The notes below the pieces were generated by a model. It saw only the letters and a program-made list of their open reading frames with translations, made no database searches and was not told the origin of the DNA. From positions 124,001 through 188,000 of the forward strand of contig NZ_JAERRL010000009.1 of NCBI RefSeq assembly GCF_016741785.1: 64,000 bases of DNA, given 5' to 3'. This DNA comes from Streptomyces sp. 7-21 (GTDB taxonomy: Bacteria > Actinomycetota > Actinomycetes > Streptomycetales > Streptomycetaceae). Both the position numbers and the translations under genes were made by a program. Below, one piece after another: positions 36,816-45,765 of this stretch (position 1 is the first letter of the stretch; every line of letters starts with the position of its first letter).

Positions 36816-37069
36816 GGCTGCCTCCTGTTCGCGTGTCCGTACACCTCGTCCGTGAGCGCCGGGAACGGCTCGAGGGAGAACAGGGCCTCCACAGGGAGGC
36901 GGAAGTGCGCCGCTATCCGCAGCGCGAGGTCGAGGCTCGGGTTGTACTGGCCCCGCTCGATGTGCCCGATCGTCTGGTAGTGCGCGCCGACGGCGTCCGC
37001 GAGTTCGCGCCGCGTGACCTTCCGTTCGGCGCGCACCACCGACAGCCTGTTGTAGACCTTGTCGCTCAC
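36812..37069 (-). CDS. Xre-family helix-turn-helix regulator
   Basis: An 85-residue DNA-binding protein (VSDKVYNRLSVVRAERKVTR; then RELADAVGAHYQTIGHIERG), of the short YozG-like Xre type often paired with a membrane protein. The GTG at 37069 is chosen: it sits directly next to a perfect inverted repeat that looks like its own operator, and in-frame ATG codons further out (such as 37087) lie in or beyond that repeat. This implies a leaderless transcript. Coupled by a 4-bp overlap with the membrane-protein gene downstream. Confidence 0.85.
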   Translation of the reverse strand: MSDKVYNRLSVVRAERKVTRRELADAVGAHYQTIGHIERGQYNPSLDLALRIAAHFRLPVEALFSLEPFPALTDEVYGHANRRQP

Positions 37070-37085
37070 GTATAAGAACTTATAC
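37070..37085 (-). promoter_or_regulatory. Inverted repeat overlapping the Xre promoter and start
   Basis: GTATAAG-AA-CTTATAC, a perfect 7-bp inverted repeat in an otherwise GC-rich region, ending at the base before the GTG start. It contains TATAAG/TTATAC sequences usable as a -10 element, so bound repressor would block transcription. Likely autoregulatory operator. Confidence 0.65.
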
Positions 37086-37129
37086 ATACAGGAGCGCAAG
37101 CACAACACCCGTCGCGCGCTCCGGACCGC

Positions 37130-38059
37130 TCAGAAGCCCAGCCGGCGCAGCTGCCTGGGATCGCGCTGCCAGTCCTTGGCGACCTTGACGTGCAGATCCA
37201 GGTACACCTGCGTCCCCAGCAGCGCCTCGATGTGGCGGCGCGCCGTGGTGCCCACCTGCTTCAGCCGCTGGCCCTTCGGGCCGATGACGATGCCCTTCTG
37301 GCTGGGGCGCTCGATGAAGATGTTCGCGTGGATGTCGAGCATCGGCCGGTCTGCCGGGCGGTCCTCGCGGGGGATCATCTCCTCGACCACGACCGCGATG
37401 GAGTGCGGCAGCTCGTCCCGCACGCCCTCCAGCGCGGCCTCCCGGATCAGCTCGGCGATCATGACCTGCTCGGGCTCGTCCGTCAGATCGCCCTCGGGGT
37501 ACAGCGGCGGGCCCTCGGGCATCAGCGGCACCAGCAGGTCGGCCAGCAGCGAGACCTGGTGCCCCGAGACAGCCGAGACCGGCACGATCTCGGCCCAGTC
37601 GATGCCCACCTCCTTGCCGAGCCGGTCGGCCGCCACCAGCCGCTCGGCGAGCGTCTCGTGGTCCACCAGGTCGGTCTTGGTCACCACCGCCACCTTCGGC
37701 GTGCGGGGCACGCGCGCCAGCTCCTTGGCGATGAACCGGTCACCCGGGCCGGTCTTCTGGTCGGCGGGCAGGCAGAAGCCGATGACGTCCACCTCGGCCC
37801 AGGTGGTGCGGACCACGTCGTTGAGCCGCTGGCCCAGCAGCGTGCGCGGCTTGTGCAGGCCAGGAGTGTCGACCAGCACCAGCTGCGCGTCGTCGCGGTG
37901 CACGATGCCGCGCACGGAGTGCCGCGTGGTCTGCGGGCGGTTGGAGGTGATCGCCACCTTGGTGCCGACCAGGGCGTTGGTCAGCGTGGACTTTCCGGCG
38001 TTCGGGCGGCCGACGAAGCAGGCGAAGCCCGACCGGTGGGGAGGTGTTGAGCTGCTCAT
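37130..38059 (-). CDS. era: GTPase Era
   Basis: Essential GTPase that binds the 3' end of 16S rRNA and helps 30S maturation. 309 residues: G1 GRPNAGKST (17-25), G3 DTPGLHKPR, G4 TKTD, then a C-terminal KH domain with the FIERPSQKGIVIGPKGQRLK loop. It overlaps the upstream cytidine-deaminase-like gene by 4 bp, and lies in a conserved RNA-processing neighbourhood with ybeY and phoH. Confidence 0.97.
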   Translation of the reverse strand: MSSSTPPHRSGFACFVGRPNAGKSTLTNALVGTKVAITSNRPQTTRHSVRGIVHRDDAQLVLVDTPGLHKPRTLLGQRLNDVVRTTWAEVDVIGFCLPADQKTGPGDRFIAKELARVPRTPKVAVVTKTDLVDHETLAERLVAADRLGKEVGIDWAEIVPVSAVSGHQVSLLADLLVPLMPEGPPLYPEGDLTDEPEQVMIAELIREAALEGVRDELPHSIAVVVEEMIPREDRPADRPMLDIHANIFIERPSQKGIVIGPKGQRLKQVGTTARRHIEALLGTQVYLDLHVKVAKDWQRDPRQLRRLGF

Positions 38060-38505
38060 GTCGCGGTGATCGTCGCACGGAGCCGCCCGTCGGGGCCAGC
38101 CAGCAGCACGGGGGTGCCCGGGCCGCCGAGGTCCCGCACCGCGGCGAGATCGTCGCTGGGCACGGCGGGCGCCCCGGCGCCGTTCCCGCTGGCGTCACTC
38201 GCGTCACTGACGAGGGCTGCCGCCTCCAGCGACCGCGCCCCGCTCGCGACGGCCATGGCCACGGCCGTCCGCAGCGCGCTCAGCCGCAGCGAGTCCAGCG
38301 CGACGGTGGTCGCCACGTAGGTCCGCCCCGTCTCGTCCCGCACGGCCGCGCCCTCGGGTGTGCCGTTGCGGGCACGGGCGCTGCGGGCCAGCGTGATGAT
38401 CTTGCGGTCCTCGGGGTCGGCGGGCTCGCTGGGCGCGCCGGGCGGAACGGGCTGGCCCGCAGCCGCCGCCTCCCCCGCGCGCCGCGTCGTCGGGTCGTCG
38501 GTCAT
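38056..38505 (-). CDS. Cytidine-deaminase-like protein lacking the catalytic zinc site
   Basis: A 149-residue protein in the position where streptomycetes carry a cytidine-deaminase-like gene, upstream of era with a 4-bp overlap. The central part (KIITLARSARARNGTPEGAA, then VRDETGRTYVATTVALDSLR) follows the deaminase strand order. However, the HAE and PCxxC zinc motifs are missing and the protein has no Cys at all, so it cannot be a normal deaminase. A structural or regulatory role is possible. Confidence 0.65.
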   Translation of the reverse strand: MTDDPTTRRAGEAAAAGQPVPPGAPSEPADPEDRKIITLARSARARNGTPEGAAVRDETGRTYVATTVALDSLRLSALRTAVAMAVASGARSLEAAALVSDASDASGNGAGAPAVPSDDLAAVRDLGGPGTPVLLAGPDGRLRATITAT

Positions 38506-38533
38506 GGGAACGAGCCTAAGCGTTCCCGCGCGG

Positions 38534-39301
38534 TCACAGTTTCGTGGTCCCCGGCTGGTCCGGATCGGGCGAGGGCGTCGCGCCCCGCGTGACCTGCTCC
38601 AGCTTCTCCACGGCGCGCTCCGCGATGTCCGCCAGCCCGCCCGCCTCCGGGCCGTCCGGGCCCGTCTGGGCCACGCGCACCAGGTAGGAGCCGACCCGGA
38701 CGATGACGGCGTCGGCGAGCACGGGCGTGGTGGCCTGCCCCTCCCGCTTGCGCTCGTACCGCACGGCGGCGCTCTCCTCGCCCAGCTCCGCCGCCCCGGA
38801 CAGGACGCCGCTCGCCTCCCGCTGCGCCGCCTCGTACGTCACGGTGGCGCTGCTGTCCGCCGGCCCCTCCTCGGCGTGGAAGGTGTCGCACTCCCGCGCC
38901 GCCTCGCGGAACGCGCGCAGGGCGCGGCGCGCGTCGGCCGGCTCGTCGTAGCCGGTGACCACGGTGGTGACGAACGGCCCGGTGCGGGTGCGGGCGAAGG
39001 CGGCCCGGGCGGCCCGCGCCTTGCCGTCGTGGTCGAACAGCCGCCGGCAGGCGTCCTCCTCCGGCAGCGGCACCCCGGTGCCGCGCTTGTGGGCGCTCTC
39101 GGGACTCTCGCTCGCCCAGCCCGCCGGGAAGTCCACGGCGTCGAGCAGGGCGTCCCGCAGCCGCCGGTCGGTCACGGGCTCGTCCCCGCGGTGCGGTCCG
39201 GCCGCCCCGGCGGGCGGCGCCGCCGGCCCCGCCAGGCCGCAGAGCGCCGCGAGCGCCGCCGCCAGCACCGTGGGGAGGGTCTTCCGGATGTCCGCGTGCA
39301 T
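38534..39301 (-). CDS. Secreted protein of unknown function
   Basis: A 255-residue protein with a Sec-type signal peptide (VLAAALAALCGLAGPAAPPA; cleavage near AGA-A at about 33). No lipobox fits. The mature part has two Cys in conserved-looking places (EDACRRLF and ARECDTFH), likely forming a disulfide, and resembles the extracellular sensor domains (PknH-like) seen in actinobacteria only in general layout. The last 30 residues are Pro/Thr-rich. Confidence 0.75.
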   Translation of the reverse strand: MHADIRKTLPTVLAAALAALCGLAGPAAPPAGAAGPHRGDEPVTDRRLRDALLDAVDFPAGWASESPESAHKRGTGVPLPEEDACRRLFDHDGKARAARAAFARTRTGPFVTTVVTGYDEPADARRALRAFREAARECDTFHAEEGPADSSATVTYEAAQREASGVLSGAAELGEESAAVRYERKREGQATTPVLADAVIVRVGSYLVRVAQTGPDGPEAGGLADIAERAVEKLEQVTRGATPSPDPDQPGTTKL

Positions 39302-39371
39302 GGGTCCTATGAGGCCACCGGGAGCGCCCGGCGGCCACCGCCATACCGCCGGACGGGTGAACGGCGGGCGG

Positions 39372-40778
39372 CTAGGCGACGGCGCCCTCGTCCGCGCTCT
39401 GAGGCTCCTGCGGCACCGGCTCGACCAGCACCCACTCGATGCGGTTGCGCCGCCCCGTCGGCGGCTCGGCCGTCAGCCGCAGCGCGGCCAGCCCGTGGCC
39501 GCGCCGCGGCTGACGGGCTGGCCGCTCCGGCTCCTCCTCACCCTCGGGCCGCCGCTCGGCCACCGGCTCGGGCAGCCGCTCGCTGCTCTCGCGGCCGGAG
39601 ACGTCCACCTCGGCCCGCGCCCCCGCGATCGGCACCCGGCCGAGCGCCTTGGCCAGCAGGCCGCCGACGGTCTCCACGTCCTCGTCGTCCAGCCGCAGCC
39701 CGTACAGCTCCCCGAGGTGGCCGAGGTCGAGACGGGCGGTGACGCGGCGCACCCCGCCGCCGAGGTCGACCACGGGCGGCAGCTCCACGTCGTACTCGTC
39801 GGTGATCTCGCCGACGATCTCCTCCAGGATGTCCTCGATCGTCACCAGGCCGGCCGTGCCGCCGTACTCGTCGATGACGATGGCGAGGTGGATCCGGTCG
39901 CGCTGCATCTCGCGCAGCAGGTCGCCGGCGTTCTTGGTGTCCGGCACGAATGTGGCCGGGCGCATGATCGTCTCCACCGGCCCGGACTCGGCGCCGGGGC
40001 GGACGTGGAGCTCACGCACCAGGTCCTTCAGGTAGAGGATGCCGACGACGTCGTCGTCGCTCTCGCCGGTCACCGGAATGCGGGAGAACCCCGACCGCAG
40101 CGCCAGGCTCAGGCCTTGCCGCAGCGTCTTGTGGCGGTCCAGGGAGACGATGTCCGTGCGCGGCACCATCACCTCGCGCACCAGGGTGTCGCCCAGCTCG
40201 AAGACGGAGTGGACCATGCGCCGCTCCGCGTCCTCGATCAGCGCCTCCCGGCCCGCCAGGTCGACCATGGCCCGCAGCTCCGCCTCGGAGGCGAACGGGC
40301 CGCGCCGGAAGCCCTTGCCGGGAGTGAGGGCGTTCCCCAGCAGGATCAGGAACTGCGTGAGCGGGCCGAGCACCCGGCCCAGCGGGAGCAGCACGAACGC
40401 CGCCGCCGTCGCGGTCGTCATCGGGTGCTGGCGGCCGATGGTGCGGGGCGAGACGCCCACGGCGACGAACGACACCAGCACCATCACGGCCAGCGCCACC
40501 GCCAGCGCCTGCCAGACCTCGGGGAACTCCTCCAGGCAGGCGTAGGTGACCAGCACCGTGGCGGCCATCTCGGCGGCCACGCGCAGCAGCAGGGCGAGAT
40601 TGAGGAAGCGGATGGGGTCGGCGGCCAGCCGCGCCAGGCGGCCGGCCCCGCGGCGGCCGGCGCGCACCGCCTCCTCGGCCCGGAAACCGGTGATCACCGA
40701 CAGGGCCGCCTCGGCGCAGGAGGCCAGCCAGGCCAGGGCCAGCAGACCCAGCACCGAGACGAACAGCGTGCCTGTCAT
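39372..40778 (-). CDS. CNNM/hemolysin-C family membrane protein with CBS domains
   Basis: A 468-residue protein with an N-terminal DUF21 domain (three to four helices, residues ~1-140), a CBS pair (about 205-330, with MVPRTDIVSLDRH and VGILYLKDLV) and a C-terminal CorC_HlyC domain (VETVGGLLAKALGRVPIAGA). Members act in magnesium/cobalt transport or resistance. The last ~70 residues are an Arg/Glu/Pro-rich tail. It is the last gene of the phoH-ybeY group, 15 bp after ybeY. Confidence 0.92.
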   Translation of the reverse strand: MTGTLFVSVLGLLALAWLASCAEAALSVITGFRAEEAVRAGRRGAGRLARLAADPIRFLNLALLLRVAAEMAATVLVTYACLEEFPEVWQALAVALAVMVLVSFVAVGVSPRTIGRQHPMTTATAAAFVLLPLGRVLGPLTQFLILLGNALTPGKGFRRGPFASEAELRAMVDLAGREALIEDAERRMVHSVFELGDTLVREVMVPRTDIVSLDRHKTLRQGLSLALRSGFSRIPVTGESDDDVVGILYLKDLVRELHVRPGAESGPVETIMRPATFVPDTKNAGDLLREMQRDRIHLAIVIDEYGGTAGLVTIEDILEEIVGEITDEYDVELPPVVDLGGGVRRVTARLDLGHLGELYGLRLDDEDVETVGGLLAKALGRVPIAGARAEVDVSGRESSERLPEPVAERRPEGEEEPERPARQPRRGHGLAALRLTAEPPTGRRNRIEWVLVEPVPQEPQSADEGAVA

Positions 40779-40793
40779 GTCAGCTCGCCGGCC

Positions 40794-41291
40794 TCAGGTG
40801 GTCGTGGGGGCGGGCGAGGGGCCGGACAGGCCCCGTTCCTCCCGCCAGCCGTCGATGATCGCCTTCTGCAGGCCGAACATCTCCGCTCTGGCGGCCGGCT
40901 CGTCGTGGTCGTAGCCCAGCAGGTGCAGCACGCCGTGCACCGTCAGCAGCTGGAGCTCGGCATCCATCGAGTGCCGGGTCGGCGCCCGCTCGCCCTGCTG
41001 GCGGGCCACCTCGGGGCAGAGCACCACGTCGCCGAGCAGCCCCTGGACGGGCTCCTCGTCCTCCCGGGCGGGAGGGCGCAGCTCGTCCATGGGGAACGAC
41101 ATCACGTCCGTCGGTCCCGGCAGGTCCATCCACTGCCGGTGCAGATGCTCCATGGCCTGGGTGTCGACGGCGATGACGGACAGCTCGGACAGCGGGTGGA
41201 TCCGCAGCCGGGTCAGGGCGTAGCGGGCGACATCGAGCAGAGCCCGTTCGTCGATCTCCACGCCGGACTCGTTGTTGACCTCGATCGTCAT
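40794..41291 (-). CDS. ybeY: Endoribonuclease YbeY
   Basis: Zinc-dependent RNase for rRNA maturation and 70S quality control. 165 residues with the metal motif [13 protein letters not shown] and the upstream DVMSFPMDE. It lies 30 bp downstream of phoH and upstream of the CNNM gene, the usual bacterial order. Confidence 0.96.
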   Translation of the reverse strand: MTIEVNNESGVEIDERALLDVARYALTRLRIHPLSELSVIAVDTQAMEHLHRQWMDLPGPTDVMSFPMDELRPPAREDEEPVQGLLGDVVLCPEVARQQGERAPTRHSMDAELQLLTVHGVLHLLGYDHDEPAARAEMFGLQKAIIDGWREERGLSGPSPAPTTT

Positions 41292-41321
41292 GGTCCGTGG
41301 GGCAGCTTTCCGTGTGACGCG

Positions 41322-42323
41322 CTACCGCACTTCGTAGCGCTCGTAGGCATCGACGATACGGCCGACCAGCTTGTGACGGACCACGTCGTGGCTGGTGAGC
41401 CTGGCGAAGTGGACGCCGTCGACGTCGTGGAGGATGTCCTGGACCTGGCGCAGGCCGCTGAGCGTGCCCCCGGGGAGGTCGACCTGCGTCACGTCACCGG
41501 TGATGACGATCTTGGAGTCGAACCCGAGCCGGGTGAGGAACATCTTCATCTGCTCGGGGTTCGTGTTCTGCGCCTCGTCCAGGATGATGAACGCGTCGTT
41601 CAGCGTGCGGCCGCGCATGTACGCCAGCGGCGCGACCTCGATCGTGCCCGCGCTGAGCAGGCGGGGGATCGAGTCGGGGTCGAGCATGTCGTGCAGGGCG
41701 TCGTACAGCGGGCGCAGGTAGGGATCGATCTTCTCGTAGAGCGTGCCCGGCAGGAAACCGAGCCGCTCCCCGGCCTCGACGGCGGGCCGGGTGAGGATGA
41801 TCCGGTTGACCCGCTTGGACTGCAGGGCCTGCACCGCCTTGGCCATGGCCAGGTACGTCTTGCCGGTACCGGCGGGGCCGATGCCGAAGACGATCGTGTG
41901 CTGGTCGATCGCGTCCACGTAACGCTTCTGGTTGAGCGTCTTCGGACGGATCGTCTTGCCGCGGTTGGACAGGATGTTCTGCGTGAGCACCTGCGCGGGG
42001 CTGGCCGCCGAGCCGCCGTTGTCACGGAGCATCGCGATAGACCGCTCCACGGCGTCCTCGGTCAGGGGCTGGCCGGTCCGCAGCACCAGCATCATCTCGT
42101 CGAAGAGCCGCTGGACCAGCTGCACCTCGGCGGGGTCACCGGTGGCGCTGATCTCGTTTCCCCGGACGTGGATGTCGGTGTGCGGGAAGCCCTGCTCGAT
42201 GACGCGGAGCAGCGAATCGCCCGAACCCAGCACTGTCACCATGGGGTGCTTCGCCGGGACGGTGAAACGGGCGGTGGCCGCAGCGCCGGGAGCCGCTGCC
42301 TGGTGTGTGGGTGTCTGCGTCAT
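41322..42323 (-). CDS. phoH: PhoH-family ATPase
   Basis: A 333-residue cytoplasmic ATPase of the PhoH group, thought to act with YbeY in RNA metabolism. Walker A is GPAGTGKTYLAMA (about 145), Walker B FIILDEAQNTNPEQM, followed by SKIVITGDVTQVDLPGG. The N-terminus resembles a KH-like domain (TDIHVRGNEISATGD). It starts the phoH-ybeY-CNNM run. Confidence 0.95.
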   Translation of the reverse strand: MTQTPTHQAAAPGAAATARFTVPAKHPMVTVLGSGDSLLRVIEQGFPHTDIHVRGNEISATGDPAEVQLVQRLFDEMMLVLRTGQPLTEDAVERSIAMLRDNGGSAASPAQVLTQNILSNRGKTIRPKTLNQKRYVDAIDQHTIVFGIGPAGTGKTYLAMAKAVQALQSKRVNRIILTRPAVEAGERLGFLPGTLYEKIDPYLRPLYDALHDMLDPDSIPRLLSAGTIEVAPLAYMRGRTLNDAFIILDEAQNTNPEQMKMFLTRLGFDSKIVITGDVTQVDLPGGTLSGLRQVQDILHDVDGVHFARLTSHDVVRHKLVGRIVDAYERYEVR

Positions 42324-42480
42324 GGGCGGCCCGGCTCGGGCCTGCTCATCCCTCTCTGTACTGGACTACCGGAATCCCAGCGTACGACGCCGGCCCCGCA
42401 CAGCCCCAGGGGATTACCCGGGCGGAATCACCGCCTGGGCGCCGTCCGGGTGCCGCCCGGGGCGGCGGATCAGGACAGGG

Positions 42481-42519
42481 GCTCAGGGCGGCGGCTCAGG
42501 GCGGCGGCTCAGGGCGGCG
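42481..42519. repeat. 13-bp tandem repeat across the RNase Z stop codon
   Basis: Three exact copies of GCTCAGGGCGGCG (42481, 42494, 42507). The stop codon of the RNase Z gene lies within the middle copy, so the C-terminus RRPEPPP is coded by the array. Confidence 0.85.
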
Positions 42520-43419
42520 GCGCGGCACCGGCACCCGCGCCAGGTCGGCGGCCACGGTCAGCCCCCCCTCGTACCCGGCCTCGCGGGCCTCGCGGGCGAA
42601 GACCTCAGGGTCCGGGTACCGCTGCGAGAAGTGGGTGAGCACCAGGTGCCGGACCCCGCACTCGGCGGCCACCCGCGCCGCGGCGTGCGCCGTGAGGTGC
42701 CCGTACTCCTCGGCCAGCGCGGCGTCCCGGCGCAGGAAGGTGGACTCGATCACCAGCAGGTCGCACCCCTCGGCCAGGGCGTAGACCCCGTCGCACAGCC
42801 GGGTGTCCATCACGAACGCGAAGCGCTGGCCCGGGCGCGGGGCGCTGACGTCCTCGAGCCGGACGCCCCGCAGCCGCCCCTGGCGCCGCAGCCTGCCGAC
42901 GTCGGGACCGGTGATCCCGGCCGCCGCCAGCCGCTCCGGCAGCATGCGGCGGCCGTCGGGCTCGGCGAGGCGGTAGCCGTACGTCTCGACGGGGTGGGAC
43001 AGGCGGTGCGCCGTCAGCGTGTACGCGGCCGTCTCGGCCAGCACGCCGTCGCCGGTCACGGGGCGCTCGGCGATGCGGGCGGCGTCGCGGTACGGCGTGG
43101 CGTGGCGGAGCCGGTCGAAGTACTCCTGGCCGCCCGCCGGGTAGTGGGCCGCGATCTCGTGCGGCACCTGGTCCAGGCTGATCCGCTGGATCACGCCGGG
43201 CAGGCCGAGGGCGTGGTCGCCGTGGAAGTGGGTCAGGCACACCCGGCGCAGGCTGTGGGCGGTGACCCCGGCGAACAGCATCTGGCGCTGGGTGCCCTCG
43301 CCGGGGTCGAACAGCAGCGTCTCGCCGTCCCAGCGCAGGGCGTAGCCGTTGTGGTTGCGGTGCCGGGTCGGGACCTGGCTGGCCGTGCCGAGCACGACCA
43401 GCTCACGCGCGGACGACAC
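42496..43419 (-). CDS. rnz: Ribonuclease Z
   Basis: Metallo-beta-lactamase-fold nuclease that trims tRNA 3' trailers. 307 residues with the zinc motif [14 protein letters not shown] near residue 63, the N-terminal [20 protein letters not shown] and the C-terminal [13 protein letters not shown]. It begins 9 bp after the HIT gene ends, on the same strand. The array-coded tail may vary. Confidence 0.95.
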   Translation of the reverse strand: MSSARELVVLGTASQVPTRHRNHNGYALRWDGETLLFDPGEGTQRQMLFAGVTAHSLRRVCLTHFHGDHALGLPGVIQRISLDQVPHEIAAHYPAGGQEYFDRLRHATPYRDAARIAERPVTGDGVLAETAAYTLTAHRLSHPVETYGYRLAEPDGRRMLPERLAAAGITGPDVGRLRRQGRLRGVRLEDVSAPRPGQRFAFVMDTRLCDGVYALAEGCDLLVIESTFLRRDAALAEEYGHLTAHAAARVAAECGVRHLVLTHFSQRYPDPEVFAREAREAGYEGGLTVAADLARVPVPRRRPEPPP

Positions 43420-43428
43420 GGGCGTCCG

Positions 43429-43788
43429 TCAGCCGGGAGGCCACTGCAGGCCGCGCCCGCCCAGCACGTGGGCGTGGACGTGGAAGACGGTCTGCCCGGC
43501 GCCCGAGCCGGTGTTGAACACCACGCGGTAGCCGCTGCCGTCGACCTTGTCGCCCGCCGCGACCTCGCCCGCCTCGCGCAGCACGTCGGCCGCGACCTCG
43601 GGCGCCGCGGCCGCGAGGGAGGCGGCGTTGGGGTAGTGGGCCCGCGGGACCACCAGCACGTGCGTGGGCGCCTGCGGGTTGATGTCGCGGAAGGCCACGG
43701 TGGTCTCGGTCTCGCGGACGATCGTCGCGGGGACGTCACCGGAAACGATCTTGCAGAACAGGCAGTTGGCGTCGGGTTCTCCCGCCAT
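43429..43788 (-). CDS. HIT-family nucleotide-binding protein
   Basis: A 119-residue HINT-type purine nucleotide hydrolase. The N-terminal CLFCKIVSGDVPATIV and the histidine triad VFHVHAHVLGG (about 100-110) are clear. It probably cleaves nucleoside phosphoramidates. It is the first gene of a HIT-rnz pair. Confidence 0.94.
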   Translation of the reverse strand: MAGEPDANCLFCKIVSGDVPATIVRETETTVAFRDINPQAPTHVLVVPRAHYPNAASLAAAAPEVAADVLREAGEVAAGDKVDGSGYRVVFNTGSGAGQTVFHVHAHVLGGRGLQWPPG

Positions 43789-44030
43789 CGTCGAGCTCTC
43801 CCGTGGGCTGGTCCGGTCGGTCGGCTGGTTCGGTCGGGGCGTACCGCGGCGCGCGGCGCCCGCGTTGGGCGCCGGCCGGGTACGCGAGGATGCTACTCCC
43901 CCGCCCCTGGGCCGTGATCACACCGATACCCAGCCGTGCGAGAGATGCGTCGCACAAGGACTTCCGCCCTGACGTCACGCTGGTAACGTTCCGCCAGTCA
44001 TACTCACGTTATGGAAGAGAAAGTTCTGCC

Positions 44031-45593
44031 ATGGCCAACCAGCCGCCCCGCGAGCTGTGGGGAACCCGGCTCGGGTTTCTCATGGCTGCCATCGGGTCAG
44101 CCGTAGGACTAGGAAATATCTGGCGTTTTCCCGCGGTGACGTACGAGAACGGCGGCGGCGCCTTCATTGTGCCCTATCTGGCCGCCCTCCTCACTGCGGG
44201 TATTCCGCTGCTTATCCTCGAATACACGCTGGGCCGCCGGTACCGGTCGTCGCCGCCCGGCGCGACCCGGCTCGTGGCCAGGCCCGCCGAGGCCATCGGC
44301 TGGTGGCAGGTGGTGATCTGTTTCGTCATCGCCGCCTACTACACCGCCATCCTGGCCTGGAGTGTGCGGTACGTCGGCTTCTCGCTGAACCAGGCGTGGG
44401 AAGACAACCCGGACGGCTCGGAGGCGTTCTTCTACAACGACTTCCTGAAAATCGCCGAGACGCCTGGTGACCTGTCGACGTTCGTCTCCGGCATCTTCTG
44501 GCCGATGCTGGTGATCTGGCTCGTCACCATCGTGATTCTCGCCCTCGGTGTCCGGCGCGGTATCGCGACGGCCAACAAGATCGGCATTCCGCTGCTGGTG
44601 ATCTTCTTCCTCATCCTGGTCGTCCGGGCGCTGACGCTGGACGGCGCCCTGGACGGCCTGGACGCGCTGTTCTCCCCGGACTGGGGCGCCCTCGGTGAGG
44701 GCAGCGTGTGGGTGGCCGCCTACGGGCAGATTTTCTTCTCCCTGTCCGTCGGCTTCGGCATCATGATCACCTACGCCTCGTACCTGCACCGGCGTTCGGA
44801 CCTCAGCGGCTCGGCGCTGGTCGCCGGCTTCGCCAACAGCTCCTTCGAGATCCTCGCCGGCATCGCGGTCTTCGCGGCCCTCGGCTTCCTGGCCGCCGAG
44901 GCCGGCACCGGCGTGGGCGACGTCGTGGCGGGCGGGCCCGGCCTGTCGTTCGTGATGTTCCCGCAGATCATCTCCGAGATGCCGATGGGCGCCCTGTTCG
45001 GCGTGCTGTTCTTCGCGTCCCTGGTCTTGGCCGGATTCACGTCGCTGCTCAGCATCGTCCAGGTCGTCGTCTCGGCGGTCGAGGACCGCGTGGGCCTGAG
45101 CCGCCAGGCCGCCGTGTTCGCCGTCACGGTGCCGCTGGCAGTCATCTCCATCGCGCTGTTCTCCACCGGCTCCGGCCTGTACGTCCTGGACGTGGCCGAC
45201 CACTTCATCAACCAGTACGGCATCGTGCTGGCGGGCCTGGCGCTGGTCATCACCGTCTCCTGGGTGGCGCGCAAGCTGCCGCTGCTCCAGCGCGACGCCG
45301 ACGCCACCTCGGCGATCGCCCTGGGCGTCTGGTGGCGGATCTGCCTGAGCGTCGTCACCCCGCTCGTCCTGGGCTGGATGATGGTGGACAGCCTGTCCGC
45401 CGAGCTGGACGAGAACTACGGCGGGTACGACACCTCGTTCCTGCTGTACTCGGGCTGGGCCGTCGCCGGCGGCGCGCTGCTGCTGGGTGTGCTGCTGTCG
45501 CTGCTGAAGTGGCGCAGCACCCCGCACAGCCCCGACACCGAACGGCCGGACGCCGCAGGCCCGCGGATCACGAAGAACGAGGGAGGCCGCTGA
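44031..45593 (+). CDS. Sodium-dependent transporter, NSS family (methionine/alanine type)
   Basis: A 520-residue LeuT-fold amino acid importer with about 12 helices. Helix 1 has the sodium and substrate motif GSAVGLGNIWRFPAVTYENG; helix 6 is near IFFSLSVGFGIMITYASYL. The substrate is inferred from the accessory microprotein gene that overlaps its stop (MetS), which marks the methionine/alanine importers of this family. The ATG is preceded by GAAGAGAAAG. It is divergent from the HIT gene across 242 bp. Confidence 0.94.
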   Translation: MANQPPRELWGTRLGFLMAAIGSAVGLGNIWRFPAVTYENGGGAFIVPYLAALLTAGIPLLILEYTLGRRYRSSPPGATRLVARPAEAIGWWQVVICFVIAAYYTAILAWSVRYVGFSLNQAWEDNPDGSEAFFYNDFLKIAETPGDLSTFVSGIFWPMLVIWLVTIVILALGVRRGIATANKIGIPLLVIFFLILVVRALTLDGALDGLDALFSPDWGALGEGSVWVAAYGQIFFSLSVGFGIMITYASYLHRRSDLSGSALVAGFANSSFEILAGIAVFAALGFLAAEAGTGVGDVVAGGPGLSFVMFPQIISEMPMGALFGVLFFASLVLAGFTSLLSIVQVVVSAVEDRVGLSRQAAVFAVTVPLAVISIALFSTGSGLYVLDVADHFINQYGIVLAGLALVITVSWVARKLPLLQRDADATSAIALGVWWRICLSVVTPLVLGWMMVDSLSAELDENYGGYDTSFLLYSGWAVAGGALLLGVLLSLLKWRSTPHSPDTERPDAAGPRITKNEGGR

Positions 45594-45721
45594 TGTCGGG
45601 CGACGCGATCCTGATGATGCTCATCGCCGTGGTCATCGTCTGGGGCGGCCTGGCCGCCGCCATCTGGCGGCTGACCCGCCACCCCGAGGAGCAGGACCCG
45701 GACGCCGCGCACCAGCACTGA
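45593..45721 (+). CDS. metS: MetS-type small subunit of the NSS transporter
   Basis: A 42-residue membrane microprotein, MSGDAILMMLIAVVIVWGGL and onward, with one transmembrane helix and a short His/Asp-rich tail. The ATG overlaps the transporter stop by one base (TGATG), so it is made by coupled translation. In related actinobacteria such small subunits are needed for methionine uptake by the NSS partner. Confidence 0.9.
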   Translation: MSGDAILMMLIAVVIVWGGLAAAIWRLTRHPEEQDPDAAHQH

Positions 45722-45730
45722 AGCGGCGGC

Positions 45731-45765
45731 GCGGACGGATGACGGCCGGTGCGGCCGCCGTCCGC
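45731..45765. terminator. Bidirectional terminator between metS and rsmE
   Basis: Stem GCGGACGG + CGGCCG pairing with CGGCCG + CCGTCCGC (14 bp), with a 4-nt bulge ATGA and a 3-nt loop, between convergent genes. Confidence 0.65.

Noticed and set aside
38955..42638. 1227-codon plus-strand frame opposite CNNM, ybeY and phoH
   Set aside because: Antisense shadow of three well-recognised genes.
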